NCBI GenBank assembly: GCA_031266095.1
Contig: JAISBR010000165.1
Coordinates: 1-5,987 of the forward strand
DNA: 5,987 nt
Source: Treponema sp.
Lineage (GTDB): Bacteria; Spirochaetota; Spirochaetia; Treponematales; Breznakiellaceae
Direction of reading: 5' to 3'
Both the position numbers and the translations under genes were made by a program. The notes beneath the pieces were generated by a model. The model did not search any database and had not been told where the DNA came from. It saw only the letters and a program-made list of their open reading frames with translations. Below, piece by piece: positions 1-5,987 of this stretch. Positions within the stretch are counted from its first letter, which is position 1; each line of letters begins with the position of its first letter.

Positions 1-14
1 AGGGGAACAAGCGT

Positions 15-338
15 TTGTATCCGATAAGCGAAGAACTGTTTAATCAGAAGGTTTTGCCCATCATCGAAGGGAATTACATCTGGAAAGGGAGACCGCCCAA
101 AGTATCCCATTACCAGGTATTTTGCGCAATCCTATATATTCTGAGAACTGGCTGTCCCTGGCGGGATATGCCTGAAGCATACGGGTATTGGCATGTGATC
201 TATGACCGGTTTTCCCGGGGGAGCAGGAGGGGGTTATGGGCGAAAATCCTGTTAAGCCTGCAGAAGGAGGAAGGGATAGTATTCAACGAGGTGATCATCC
301 ACATGGGCGAAAAGAACGGCGTGAAGTCAGGACGGTGA
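15..338 (+). pseudogene. IS5-family transposase, N-terminal remnant fused to foreign sequence
   Basis: This frame encodes the N-terminal region of an IS5-family transposase (DUF4096-like helix-turn-helix part). Recognisable blocks are the opening YPISEELF, then GRPPKVSHYQVFCAILYILRTGCPWRDMPEAYG, seen here as the pieces GRPPKVSHYQVFCAIL and RTGCPWRDMPEAYG, then WHVIYDRFSR and IVFNEVII. In complete relatives EVII is followed by DST and the catalytic domain. Here the resemblance stops at about base 299, and the frame runs 13 more codons through out-of-frame ISAs1 sequence to a stop. The catalytic Asp/Glu residues are therefore absent and the product cannot be an active transposase. The first possible start shown is TTG at 15, with AGGGG upstream at 1-5, but the frame is open to the left edge, so the original start may lie outside the window. 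Family assignment is from motif recognition only. Confidence 0.8.
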
Positions 339-736
339 CGGATCTTGAATGGCTGGAGCACAAAACGCTCTGGCAGGATGTGCGAACGCTGGTCCAATAC
401 CGGACCTTTCGGACGGTAAAAGGAAAACAAACGGCACAAACGGACCACTATTATATATCGAGCGGGGAATTTGGAGCGGAGGAGTGCTTGCGCTACCTCC
501 ATGGACACTGATCGATAGAGAACCAACTGCATTGGATGTTGAACATCGTGTTTCGGGAAGATGAGTGTCGGGTACGGACGGGGAATGGGGCCCTCAATCT
601 GAACCTACTGAGGAAAAAGGCGTTGTACCGGCTCAAGAAAATGGCGATGGCAAAGAAGCAGGTCAGCGCAAAACGCCGGATGATGCATGCGGCGCTCAAT
701 GAGGATTTCTTGTATCAGGCTTTGTTCTCAGAGTAA
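302..736 (+). pseudogene. ISAs1-family transposase, C-terminal remnant with internal stop
   Basis: This is the C-terminal part (about 145 codons) of an ISAs1-family (H-repeat-like) DDE transposase in a single frame. It begins at HGRKERREVRTVTDLEWL, continues through DHYYISSGEFGAEECLRYLHGH, then SIENQLHW, NIVFREDECRVR and a Lys/Arg-rich tail, and ends at TAA 734-736. The family consensus has HW-x-IEN-x-LHW, with the Glu being the catalytic third acidic residue. Here the Trp codon is TGA at 509-511, so translation would stop just before that Glu (codon 518-520). The N-terminal half and the first catalytic Asp residues are missing and replaced by IS5-family sequence upstream of about base 300. 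No start codon with a ribosome binding site serves this frame. I read it as a dead remnant. Confidence 0.85.
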
Positions 737-752
737 ACGCCGATGCCCTGAC

Positions 753-765
753 CTTTGCCTCTTTT
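753..765. repeat. Candidate right terminal inverted repeat of the ISAs1 remnant
   Basis: CTTTGCCTCTTTT lies 17 bases past the transposase stop codon. Its reverse complement, AAAAGAGGCAAAG, matches 12 of 13 bases of AAAAGAGGTAAAG at 5754-5766, upstream of the other ISAs1-family transposase. Internal to both copies an AGGG follows, at a 2-base offset. This is the position and orientation expected of insertion-sequence ends, but the motif is purine-rich and chance similarity is possible. GCCCTG at 745-750 is an alternative candidate for the element boundary. Confidence 0.35.
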
Positions 766-776
766 GCTTGCTAAAT

Positions 777-790
777 CCGGGGTTACCCGG
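777..790. promoter_or_regulatory. Short GC-rich inverted repeat upstream of the 804 gene
   Basis: CCGGG-GTTA-CCCGG forms a perfect 5-bp stem with a 4-base loop, ending 13 bases before the ATG at 804. No T run follows on either strand, so it is not a standard intrinsic terminator. It could be an operator or a leader hairpin, or it could be chance. Confidence 0.2.
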
Positions 791-803
791 TACTCTATAG
801 TAT

Positions 804-1793
804 ATGCCCTTTGACGATCTGGAAAATGAGTCGGCCATGCTGATTTTGACTGAAGAAGAGGAACGCCTGGTCGCTGAGATTGGAGCATGGCTCAAGGAAA
901 CCAATCCCACGGACTATTATTTGGTAAGTGAGCGTTTTCTCCGTCTCAGGAACCTGGGGGCGGCGGTTTCAGGCTATCCTTCTATACGGCACATTCAGTT
1001 TTTGAAGGACTTTATTCGGGACACAGGACAGCTTGCCGAATCGTTGCTTGCCTTCTCTTCTTCTTCTCATCTCCTGCATATACCGACCAAGGTAGTTGCC
1101 ATGCGTGGTTTTTGGGTAGCGAAATTTCACGCTTTTTCCCTGCTTTCCTACATGGTGGATAAAAAACCGGAATTCCGCGCAGCGGTACGAAATGTGGGGG
1201 TTTCTATCGTCTGTACCCTGATGGCGGAAGAGGTATATTTTTCCTGCCTTGAAGATCCCGGTTTTTCCAGAAATACCAAGACAAGCCTCGCTTATGACTT
1301 AATCACCCTCTGGGACAGCGGCGTGGATCAGCGGGGGATTCGCCATCTTTCAGCCCTCTCCTCCCTCTGGATTGCCCGCGACGCGGCGCCTCCCAGCTTT
1401 GGAACCATGGACGGTAATACCGAGTTATTGCGGATTTCGATAGATATGGAACAGGATTGGCAGGACTTTCTGGTGGAGGAATCTACAAACGACGAAACCA
1501 GATGGGCCTTGGAAGAATTCCTTTTCGGCCTTTCCTATGAGGAGATTCAGCAGGTCCGTTTTCGCTTGAATCGTTTTGGCATTTCCGCAATAAGCTACGA
1601 CGAGCTGCGTTCCTATCTTGATTCCAAGCCTGCCTACTCAGTGGTTAACGGCGGAGACCCCCGCGCGATCTACGATTTCTTTATTGAGCGACGGGAGGCT
1701 TGTACCCTCCGCAAACGGGCCTCTGCGCCCGGTCCCTGGCATACCCTTGAGGAAATCTACCTTAAATACCGTATCATCCTGGAACTCAGGTAA
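804..1793 (+). CDS. Unrecognised soluble protein, 329 residues
   Basis: This is an intact reading frame whose family I cannot name. It has no signal peptide and no convincing membrane span. The sequence looks largely helical, with an acidic N-terminus (LTEEEERLVAEIGAWLKE, residues 15-32) and alternating hydrophobic and charged stretches such as residues 95-118 and 234-260. The C-terminal section contains DPRAIYDFFIERREA (285-299), then a basic RKRASAPGPW patch and LEEIYLKYRI. An in-frame TAG at 798-800 rules out any longer form. ATG 804 is the first start, but it has no clear Shine-Dalgarno sequence. ATG 837 (residue 12) is an alternative and is also weakly supported. It converges on the DUF4139-like gene, with 21 bases between stop codons and no visible terminator hairpin. 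Its coding character, with full length and no frameshifts, contrasts with the decayed transposase next door. Likely a lineage-restricted conserved protein, but that is inference. Confidence 0.75.
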   Translation: MPFDDLENESAMLILTEEEERLVAEIGAWLKETNPTDYYLVSERFLRLRNLGAAVSGYPSIRHIQFLKDFIRDTGQLAESLLAFSSSSHLLHIPTKVVAMRGFWVAKFHAFSLLSYMVDKKPEFRAAVRNVGVSIVCTLMAEEVYFSCLEDPGFSRNTKTSLAYDLITLWDSGVDQRGIRHLSALSSLWIARDAAPPSFGTMDGNTELLRISIDMEQDWQDFLVEESTNDETRWALEEFLFGLSYEEIQQVRFRLNRFGISAISYDELRSYLDSKPAYSVVNGGDPRAIYDFFIERREACTLRKRASAPGPWHTLEEIYLKYRIILELR

Positions 1794-1814
1794 ACCTTAT
1801 TATCCGCAAATGAG

Positions 1815-3935
1815 CTACAGATCCAGGGCGTTCAGATAATCTTCATAGGCTTTCTGTGCCGTCTTCACGTCTGAGCGGGCCTTTTCAAGTTCCGGCGCCA
1901 GGCCGCTGATTTCGTTATCCAGGGATACCATGCGTTTGAGATACTCCTGGCCCTGCTGAGTCTGACTGCCCACAGCCTCAAGATTTTTCCGGATCCGATC
2001 CTGATCCGAGATGAGCAATACCCGGCGGTTTTCCAACTCCGTCACCAAAGCTTCGGCGGCGCTTACCTCCCGTCTTAAATCAACGGCCCGCTGCAGGGCG
2101 GCGCGGACCTGGAGGGGAATTTCCTGATTTGTCGCGTAACTCAGGAAGGATTCGGGTCTGAGCGAAGAGAGGCTTATCCGTTCCGAGATTGGCCGAGCTT
2201 CGCTGACCATAAGGACAAGTTCCCGGCCCGCCGCGGGCAGAGTCATGGTAAAACGGTAAACCGAGGGAGTCTGCTCGTCCGCTTCGGGAGACTCAAGGGT
2301 AGTCCCCGGCGTTTTGGGATGTTCTATTATGATCTGTTTTGATTGGGATGCGGCGTTTTTAAATGTGTAGGTTTTGAGATAGGTCTGGCTTCGGGTGATG
2401 GTCATAACGCTGTCCGAGACTTTAACGGCGGTCACGGAACGGATGCTGGTATCCATGACGGTTCCGATAACTGAAAGATCTTCACCAAAAGAAATAAGCC
2501 GCTTCTCATTCTCGTTCCAGAATTCGATGAGCGCGTCACCCGCGTAGGTTCCGCCATCGTACACGGTGACAGGTCCCGCAGGGAGCTTCATTCCGGTGGT
2601 GTTGGTGATTTCCGCGCCAAGCCGGGGATGGACATTGTTCCCTTGGGCATTTGCCCCCGAAAAGATGAGAAGCCTGCGGGCTTCGACAGCGGACTCCACC
2701 AGGGGCAGCATGGCGCTCATCCGGCGGTCCAGGCTGACAGGCGTCTTAATGGTAAACTCAAACTGATCCCCCACCGCGCTGCCTTGAGCGCCTGCTATGC
2801 CGCCAGCAAGGTTTGGCGCGGAAGAGTCGGCATAGGCATTATCCATCACCGCATACTCAGCCATTTCCTCCGACTTGGCCATAGGAGCGGGAGCGCGCGC
2901 CTGTGCCTGACGGGGAGAAGCGGGCGCGGCCGCTATTGCGAAACCTGGGTTATGGGCGGCCGCCTCAGCGGTTCCGGCTATGGCCAGGGGCAGGGTGGGA
3001 CGGGAGAGATAATACGGAGGATAGAGATTTTGGATGAAGGAAGCGGGCCTGCCCGCGACGAGGGAAAGTTCCACATTGTTCCAGTCGTTGTCGCCGTCGT
3101 TGTCCACAATAGCCCAGCCCTGGAACAGCGGCTTAACCGTGGCAGCCGCGCTGCCTGTTACGCCCAGGTCCAGCCGGTAGGAGACTTTCCACACCGGGGC
3201 GGGAATAACATAGCTTACCGAAACCTGCCGGGTTCCGCCGCCGGGGAAGGACACCAAGAGACTGCGGGAATCCGAATTACGTGACGCCATAATCAGGTCC
3301 AGGGCGCGGCCCAGGTCCTCGTTCAGCTGGGTATCCTTAAAACTGAGGGAGCTGATCTCCTTTAGGTTAAACAGCCTTATACCCCCGGATGTATAGAGTG
3401 AAAGCCAGGGATCAATGGTTTCCCCGCCAATGGAGGAGGCGATTTGGGGACGGTATTCAATACCGAGGATTCTCCCGCTGATGAGGGTAGGGGCGGAAAT
3501 CTCTATTTCCGCTCCGCGCAGACTGCTCAGGATAAGAGCCATGTCCGGCTCATCGGAAAGATCGATTTTGAGACTCCGCAGGGTCTGCAATAAGGTCTGT
3601 TCGGATTGATAAGTCACCGAGGGATTTGCCGATGCGGGGTCGTTCAGCGCCAGTGATTTCAGGACATCATTGACCGCGCCGGTTTTAAAGGGGAGGTTGA
3701 GCAGGGTTTGTCCGCTCAGTGTACCCGCATGTTCATAGTAGGCAATTCCCGAAGAAAAGATCGTTATCCGCTTGAGCGGCAGGCCCGCGCCTGCCGCCTG
3801 CGCCTGGCCGCCTGCGCCCAGCACAGGACGAGCGGTCCCTTCCCGAGCCGCCTGGGCATTGACGCCGCTTATAAAAACACACAGTCCGATGGTTATAGCA
3901 AGCGTTGTTCTCTGCAAACCGGTATAACATATCAT
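1815..3935 (-). CDS. Exported DUF4139-like domain protein, 706 residues
   Basis: The start chosen is ATG at 3935-3933, which has AAGGAG 7 bases upstream and opens with a typical signal peptide: a basic n-region, hydrophobic LAITIGLCVFISG, and a likely cut after VNA near residue 27. An in-frame ATG 20 codons further up (3995) would bury the signal peptide and has no such site. The DUF4139-like core includes YVIPAPVWKVSYRLD (about 242-256) and an acidic Asp/Asn stretch leading to WNNVELSLVAGRP (about 285-297). An Ala/Pro/Gln-rich linker covers roughly 315-360. A second beta-rich block with FEFTIKTPVSL and TVYDGGTYAGDALIEF follows, and the end (about 610-705) is heptad-like and charged, likely a coiled coil. 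DUF4139 proteins have no established biochemical role; this one is probably periplasmic or envelope-associated. It lies 75 bases downstream of pfp on the same strand, probably in one transcript. Confidence 0.8.
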   Translation of the reverse strand: MICYTGLQRTTLAITIGLCVFISGVNAQAAREGTARPVLGAGGQAQAAGAGLPLKRITIFSSGIAYYEHAGTLSGQTLLNLPFKTGAVNDVLKSLALNDPASANPSVTYQSEQTLLQTLRSLKIDLSDEPDMALILSSLRGAEIEISAPTLISGRILGIEYRPQIASSIGGETIDPWLSLYTSGGIRLFNLKEISSLSFKDTQLNEDLGRALDLIMASRNSDSRSLLVSFPGGGTRQVSVSYVIPAPVWKVSYRLDLGVTGSAAATVKPLFQGWAIVDNDGDNDWNNVELSLVAGRPASFIQNLYPPYYLSRPTLPLAIAGTAEAAAHNPGFAIAAAPASPRQAQARAPAPMAKSEEMAEYAVMDNAYADSSAPNLAGGIAGAQGSAVGDQFEFTIKTPVSLDRRMSAMLPLVESAVEARRLLIFSGANAQGNNVHPRLGAEITNTTGMKLPAGPVTVYDGGTYAGDALIEFWNENEKRLISFGEDLSVIGTVMDTSIRSVTAVKVSDSVMTITRSQTYLKTYTFKNAASQSKQIIIEHPKTPGTTLESPEADEQTPSVYRFTMTLPAAGRELVLMVSEARPISERISLSSLRPESFLSYATNQEIPLQVRAALQRAVDLRREVSAAEALVTELENRRVLLISDQDRIRKNLEAVGSQTQQGQEYLKRMVSLDNEISGLAPELEKARSDVKTAQKAYEDYLNALDL
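3793..3820. repeat. Two-copy 14-base tandem repeat inside the DUF4139-like gene
   Basis: The 14-base unit GCCGCCTGCGCCTG (3793-3806) is followed directly by GCCGCCTGCGCCCA (3807-3820), a 12/14 match. It encodes part of the Gly/Ala/Gln-rich stretch just after the signal peptide. Because 14 is not a multiple of three, gain or loss of a unit would shift the frame. Confidence 0.6.
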
Positions 3936-3942
3936 TTTATTT

Positions 3943-3948
3943 CTCCTT
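3943..3948 (-). promoter_or_regulatory. Ribosome binding site deciding the DUF4139-like start
   Basis: AAGGAG on the minus strand ends 7 bases before ATG 3935. It favours this start over the in-frame ATG 20 codons upstream and gives a protein that begins with a clean signal peptide. Confidence 0.8.
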
Positions 3949-3963
3949 GGATTAACTCGCGCC

Positions 3964-3992
3964 TGTCCACAAAGTCGGTTACCGTATGGACA
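3964..3992. other. Imperfect hairpin in the pfp-DUF4139 intercistronic gap
   Basis: TGTCCA (3964-3969) pairs with TGGACA (3987-3992), and a smaller CGG/CCG pairing (3976-3978 with 3982-3984) sits inside. No T run follows on the minus strand, so a terminator is unlikely. It could be an mRNA stability or processing element between the two genes, or chance. Confidence 0.25.
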
Positions 3993-4010
3993 CACACTAA
4001 TGCTTGGGAA

Positions 4011-5669
4011 CTACTGTTGGTATTCCAGTTTAAGGGTTTTTGGCGGCTCATCACAGACTTCAGGAGGGCCGAAGTACTGAATCGCCCCGGGGAACAGGAA
4101 GCTGGTTTTTACCGCCCACGTGTCCCGGTCCGCGTCAAACGCTTTAAACGGCCCGCCTTCGAGTTCCACCAGGGCCTTTTTGATAACCGGCTTCTTTGAA
4201 CCGTGGCGCTGTTCCAGATTCATCATCATGGTTAACGGAACACCACCGGCTGTCCATTCGTTTGCCGGAGCGCTGAGGTTCCGCACACTGGAAAGATAGC
4301 CGGTAAGCCCCGAAGCGATAAGCACAAAAGCGCTGTAACCCAGACTGTAGCAATAGTCGGTGTCAAAATTGCTGGGGAAGGCGCATCTTCCCTCATAGCC
4401 GAAGAAATGAGTCAGCGCGTTGAATTTACCTTTGTATATTTTTTCTTCTTTGAGGGTACGGAGTTTTTTCTCCACCATGCCCGCCAGCAGTTTTTCGGTC
4501 TCAATCCGGGAGACCTGCACATTACCGTGAGGGTCCCGGTCCATGAGAAATTCCCTGGCGATGTCCGGCGGCAATATCTGCAGAACCGTATGGGACCCTT
4601 CGGAAATGTGCCGGCTGAACCAGTACATCTGATCGATGAAAGAGCTGATCTCCGCGAATTCACCCGCCCCATTGGCGATGGCATCGTTGAGTTCACCGAT
4701 GAGTTTTTTCATCTCGGGGATAAATTCCACGAGTCCCTCGGGAATAAGGACAATGCCGAAGTTGTTGCCGTCTTCGGCGCGTCTTACAATAGAAGCGCAG
4801 ATCTGATCCACCACCTGATCCAGGGAAAGCCCCTTGGCCTCAATTTCCTCCGAGATAAGGCAGATATTGGGCTGGGTCTGGAGGGCACATTCCAGGGCGA
4901 TGTGGCTGGCCGCCCGGCCCATAAGTTTGATGAAGTGCCAGTACTTTTTCGCGCTGTTGGCGTCCCGTTCCAGGTTACCGATAAGTTCGCTGTAGGTCTT
5001 GCAGGCCGTGTCAAAGCCGAAGGACGTTTCGATGTACTCGTTCTTTAAATCGCCGTCAATGGTTTTGGGGCAGCCGATGACCTGGGCGGCGGAGCCTTGT
5101 TCGAGAAAATATTCGGCTAAAAGGGCAGCGTTGGTGTTGGAGTCGTCCCCGCCGATAATGACCACCGCGTCAAGGGCCAGCTTTTTCACGGTTTCAAGGG
5201 ATACGGCAAACTGTTCCGGCGTCTCGATCTTAGTCCGTCCCGAGCCGATGATATCAAAGCCCCCGGTATTGCGGTACTCATCGATAATACCGCCGGTGAG
5301 GATTACGGTCTTGTTTTCAATAAGGCCGGAAGGGCCGCCGCGAAACCCGTACAGCGTCGAGTTGGGGTTTCCCCGCTTGAGGCCGTCGTAAAGCCCGGCT
5401 ATCACATTGTGTCCCCCCGGCGCCTGCCCTCCGGAAAGGATAACTCCCACCTTGAGTTCCCGGTGGATTTTTTCATTGGTTCCATTCACAAAAGTCGCCA
5501 GGGGCTTACCGTAAGTACGCTTAAACAGTTTCCGTATCTCCTCCCGATCCGCCACCGCCTCGGTGGGAGATCCAAATTCAACGGCGATATCGCAGGTTGA
5601 GGAACACAAACAGGCGGGAAGTTTTGGTTTGTAGCCATAGCGGGCTTTTTGTAACGCGGAAATATTCAT
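4011..5669 (-). CDS. pfp: Pyrophosphate--fructose 6-phosphate 1-phosphotransferase (long form)
   Basis: This cytoplasmic glycolytic enzyme reversibly phosphorylates fructose 6-phosphate at C1 with pyrophosphate instead of ATP (EC 2.7.1.90). The 552 residues match the roughly 550-residue long form known in spirochaetes. Visible motifs: GGQAPGGHN (80-88, phosphoryl-donor loop); GGDDS (173-177), where the second Asp (D176) replaces the Gly of ATP-dependent enzymes; PKTIDGD (201-207), with K202 as the other PPi marker and D205 as the presumed catalytic base; MGR (250-252) and PEG (310-312) for sugar phosphate; and GYEGR (424-428). All key residues are present, so it should be active. The start at ATG 5669 is supported by AAGGAG 5 bases upstream. 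An apparent extended -10 promoter precedes it, and the DUF4139-like gene follows on the same strand. The N-terminus has an unusual Cys cluster (C20, C22, C26) where I expect none in relatives. Confidence 0.97.
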   Translation of the reverse strand: MNISALQKARYGYKPKLPACLCSSTCDIAVEFGSPTEAVADREEIRKLFKRTYGKPLATFVNGTNEKIHRELKVGVILSGGQAPGGHNVIAGLYDGLKRGNPNSTLYGFRGGPSGLIENKTVILTGGIIDEYRNTGGFDIIGSGRTKIETPEQFAVSLETVKKLALDAVVIIGGDDSNTNAALLAEYFLEQGSAAQVIGCPKTIDGDLKNEYIETSFGFDTACKTYSELIGNLERDANSAKKYWHFIKLMGRAASHIALECALQTQPNICLISEEIEAKGLSLDQVVDQICASIVRRAEDGNNFGIVLIPEGLVEFIPEMKKLIGELNDAIANGAGEFAEISSFIDQMYWFSRHISEGSHTVLQILPPDIAREFLMDRDPHGNVQVSRIETEKLLAGMVEKKLRTLKEEKIYKGKFNALTHFFGYEGRCAFPSNFDTDYCYSLGYSAFVLIASGLTGYLSSVRNLSAPANEWTAGGVPLTMMMNLEQRHGSKKPVIKKALVELEGGPFKAFDADRDTWAVKTSFLFPGAIQYFGPPEVCDEPPKTLKLEYQQ

Positions 5670-5674
5670 GGCTT

Positions 5675-5680
5675 CTCCTT
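5675..5680 (-). promoter_or_regulatory. Ribosome binding site of pfp
   Basis: AAGGAG on the minus strand, with 5 bases to the ATG at 5669, fixes the start. The same AAGGAG core precedes the DUF4139-like gene. Confidence 0.85.
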
Positions 5681-5689
5681 ACTGCCTTA

Positions 5690-5718
5690 GTAATACCAGA
5701 AAATCGTCTTTCAGGCAA
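5690..5718 (-). promoter_or_regulatory. Predicted sigma-70-type promoter of pfp
   Basis: Read on the minus strand, TTGCCT (5718-5713, -35, 4/6 to TTGACA), a 17-base spacer and TATTAC (5695-5690, -10, 4/6 to TATAAT) are seen. A TG one base before the -10 makes it an extended -10. The predicted start near 5683 would give a leader of about 13 bases that just includes the ribosome binding site. It would drive pfp and probably the downstream DUF4139-like gene. Confidence 0.5.
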
Positions 5719-5727
5719 CTAAGGACA

Positions 5728-5739
5728 CGGACCGGTCCG
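5728..5739. promoter_or_regulatory. 12-base perfect palindrome upstream of the pfp promoter
   Basis: CGGACCGGTCCG is a perfect palindrome starting 10 bases beyond the -35 box of the predicted pfp promoter. The placement suits a regulator-binding site. No regulator gene is present in the window, so a role is conjecture. Confidence 0.3.
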
Positions 5740-5753
5740 GGCGAGCGCATTAA

Positions 5754-5766
5754 AAAAGAGGTAAAG
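5754..5766. repeat. Candidate left terminal inverted repeat of the right-hand ISAs1 element
   Basis: AAAAGAGGTAAAG lies 42 bases before the transposase start and is the near-exact inverse (12/13) of 753-765 beside the left ISAs1 remnant. If this is the true element end, the insertion stops short of the palindrome and promoter of pfp, leaving them intact. The surrounding purine-rich tract lowers confidence. Confidence 0.35.
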
Positions 5767-5798
5767 AAGGGATAAAAAAAGCCGATAGAGGTGGGATT

Positions 5799-5803
5799 GG
5801 AGG
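5799..5803 (+). promoter_or_regulatory. Ribosome binding site of the right-hand transposase
   Basis: GGAGG with 5 bases to ATG 5809 selects that start over the in-frame GTG at 5791. The frame is closed upstream by TAA at 5773-5775. Confidence 0.7.
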
Positions 5804-5808
5804 CGCTC

Positions 5809-5987
5809 ATGATCCCCGAAACTATACCACCCCTTATCAACTTTTTTAACGACATTAAAGACCCACGCATCGAGAGAAAGAAATGTTATCCCCTCATCGA
5901 AGTTATCGTCATCACCCTTTTGGCCGTGATGGCCTTCGCCAAAGGGTGGGAAGACATCGAACTGTACGGAAAAACCAAAGCAGCGTG
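5809..5987 (+). CDS. ISAs1-family transposase, N-terminal part (runs off the window)
   Basis: The frame opens MIPETIPPLINFFNDIKDPR and continues through HPLIE-like CYPLIEVIVITLLAVMAFAKG and WEDIELYGKTKAA to the right edge (59 full codons visible). The DPRIxR, PLIEVIxITLxAV and GWEDIExYGK blocks are the N-terminal associated domain (DDE_Tnp_1_assoc type) of ISAs1/H-repeat transposases, which mobilise their element by cut-and-paste using a DDE catalytic core further downstream, not visible here. No stop or frameshift is seen, and the start has a good ribosome binding site, so this copy may be intact. It is divergent from pfp and in the same orientation as the ISAs1 remnant at 302-736, which carries the opposite (C-terminal) part of the protein, so the two cannot be compared directly in this window. 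Confidence 0.88.
   Translation, partial: MIPETIPPLINFFNDIKDPRIERKKCYPLIEVIVITLLAVMAFAKGWEDIELYGKTKAA

Noticed and set aside
236..511. Separate gene starting at ATG 236
   Set aside because: Its first 20 or so codons are out-of-frame IS5 sequence. Only the part after about 302 is meaningful, and that belongs to the ISAs1 remnant.
509..511. TGA read as Trp (alternative genetic code)
   Set aside because: pfp uses TGG for the Trp of DTWAV, and the stop occurs only in a truncated, chimeric transposase.
781..787. GGTTACC heptamer repeated at 781, 3977 and 4973
   Set aside because: Two copies sit in small inverted repeats, but the third is ordinary pfp coding sequence. Three hits of a 7-mer in 6 kb is not strong evidence of a shared site.
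1794..1814. Bidirectional terminator between the convergent genes
   Set aside because: The 21-base gap has no stem-loop and no T run.
2628..3284. 218-codon + strand open frame opposite the DUF4139-like gene
   Set aside because: It lies fully antisense to a well-supported gene. Its Arg/Gly/Ser-rich product has no recognisable domain and there is no ribosome binding site, so it is a shadow of codon bias.
3936..3995. Extended N-terminus of the DUF4139-like protein from ATG 3995
   Set aside because: It would place a basic 20-residue tail before the signal peptide and lacks a ribosome binding site, whereas ATG 3935 has a good one.
4407..5048. 213-codon + strand open frame opposite pfp
   Set aside because: It is antisense to the conserved catalytic part of pfp, and the reading is a by-product of that strand's codon use.

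Overview
The window looks like a spirochaete chromosome, most likely a treponeme (termite-gut Treponema would fit the roughly balanced base composition). The main clue is a 552-residue, long-form pyrophosphate-dependent phosphofructokinase of the type known from Treponema, Borrelia and plant beta subunits. Its neighbour is a secreted protein with a DUF4139-like core. The genus assignment is an inference; no rRNA or other marker is present.

Layout. Positions 1-750 are transposon debris on the + strand. The N-terminal part of an IS5-family transposase is joined at about 291-302 to the C-terminal part of an unrelated ISAs1-family transposase. The ISAs1 part also carries an in-frame TGA where a conserved Trp is expected. 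Positions 804-1793 (+) encode an intact 329-residue protein that I do not recognise. It converges, with only 21 bases between stop codons, on a two-gene minus-strand unit: pfp (5669 down to 4011) followed 75 bases later by the exported DUF4139-like gene (3935 down to 1815). The short leader of pfp has a good ribosome binding site and an extended -10 promoter, with a 12-base perfect palindrome just upstream. From 5809 to the right edge a second ISAs1-family transposase begins on the + strand with its own ribosome binding site and runs out of the window.

How it fits together. Pfp supplies PPi-linked interconversion of fructose 6-phosphate and fructose 1,6-bisphosphate in central glycolysis. The DUF4139-like gene is probably co-transcribed but is an envelope or periplasmic protein, so shared function is not implied. 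ISAs1-family pieces in the same orientation bracket the roughly 5-kb gene block. A 13-base motif matching 12/13 occurs in inverted orientation beside each piece, so these may be terminal inverted repeats of related elements. I found no RNA genes, CRISPR array or defence system. The strongest unusual signals are the transposase chimera, the IS-flanked arrangement, and the unrecognised 329-residue protein.
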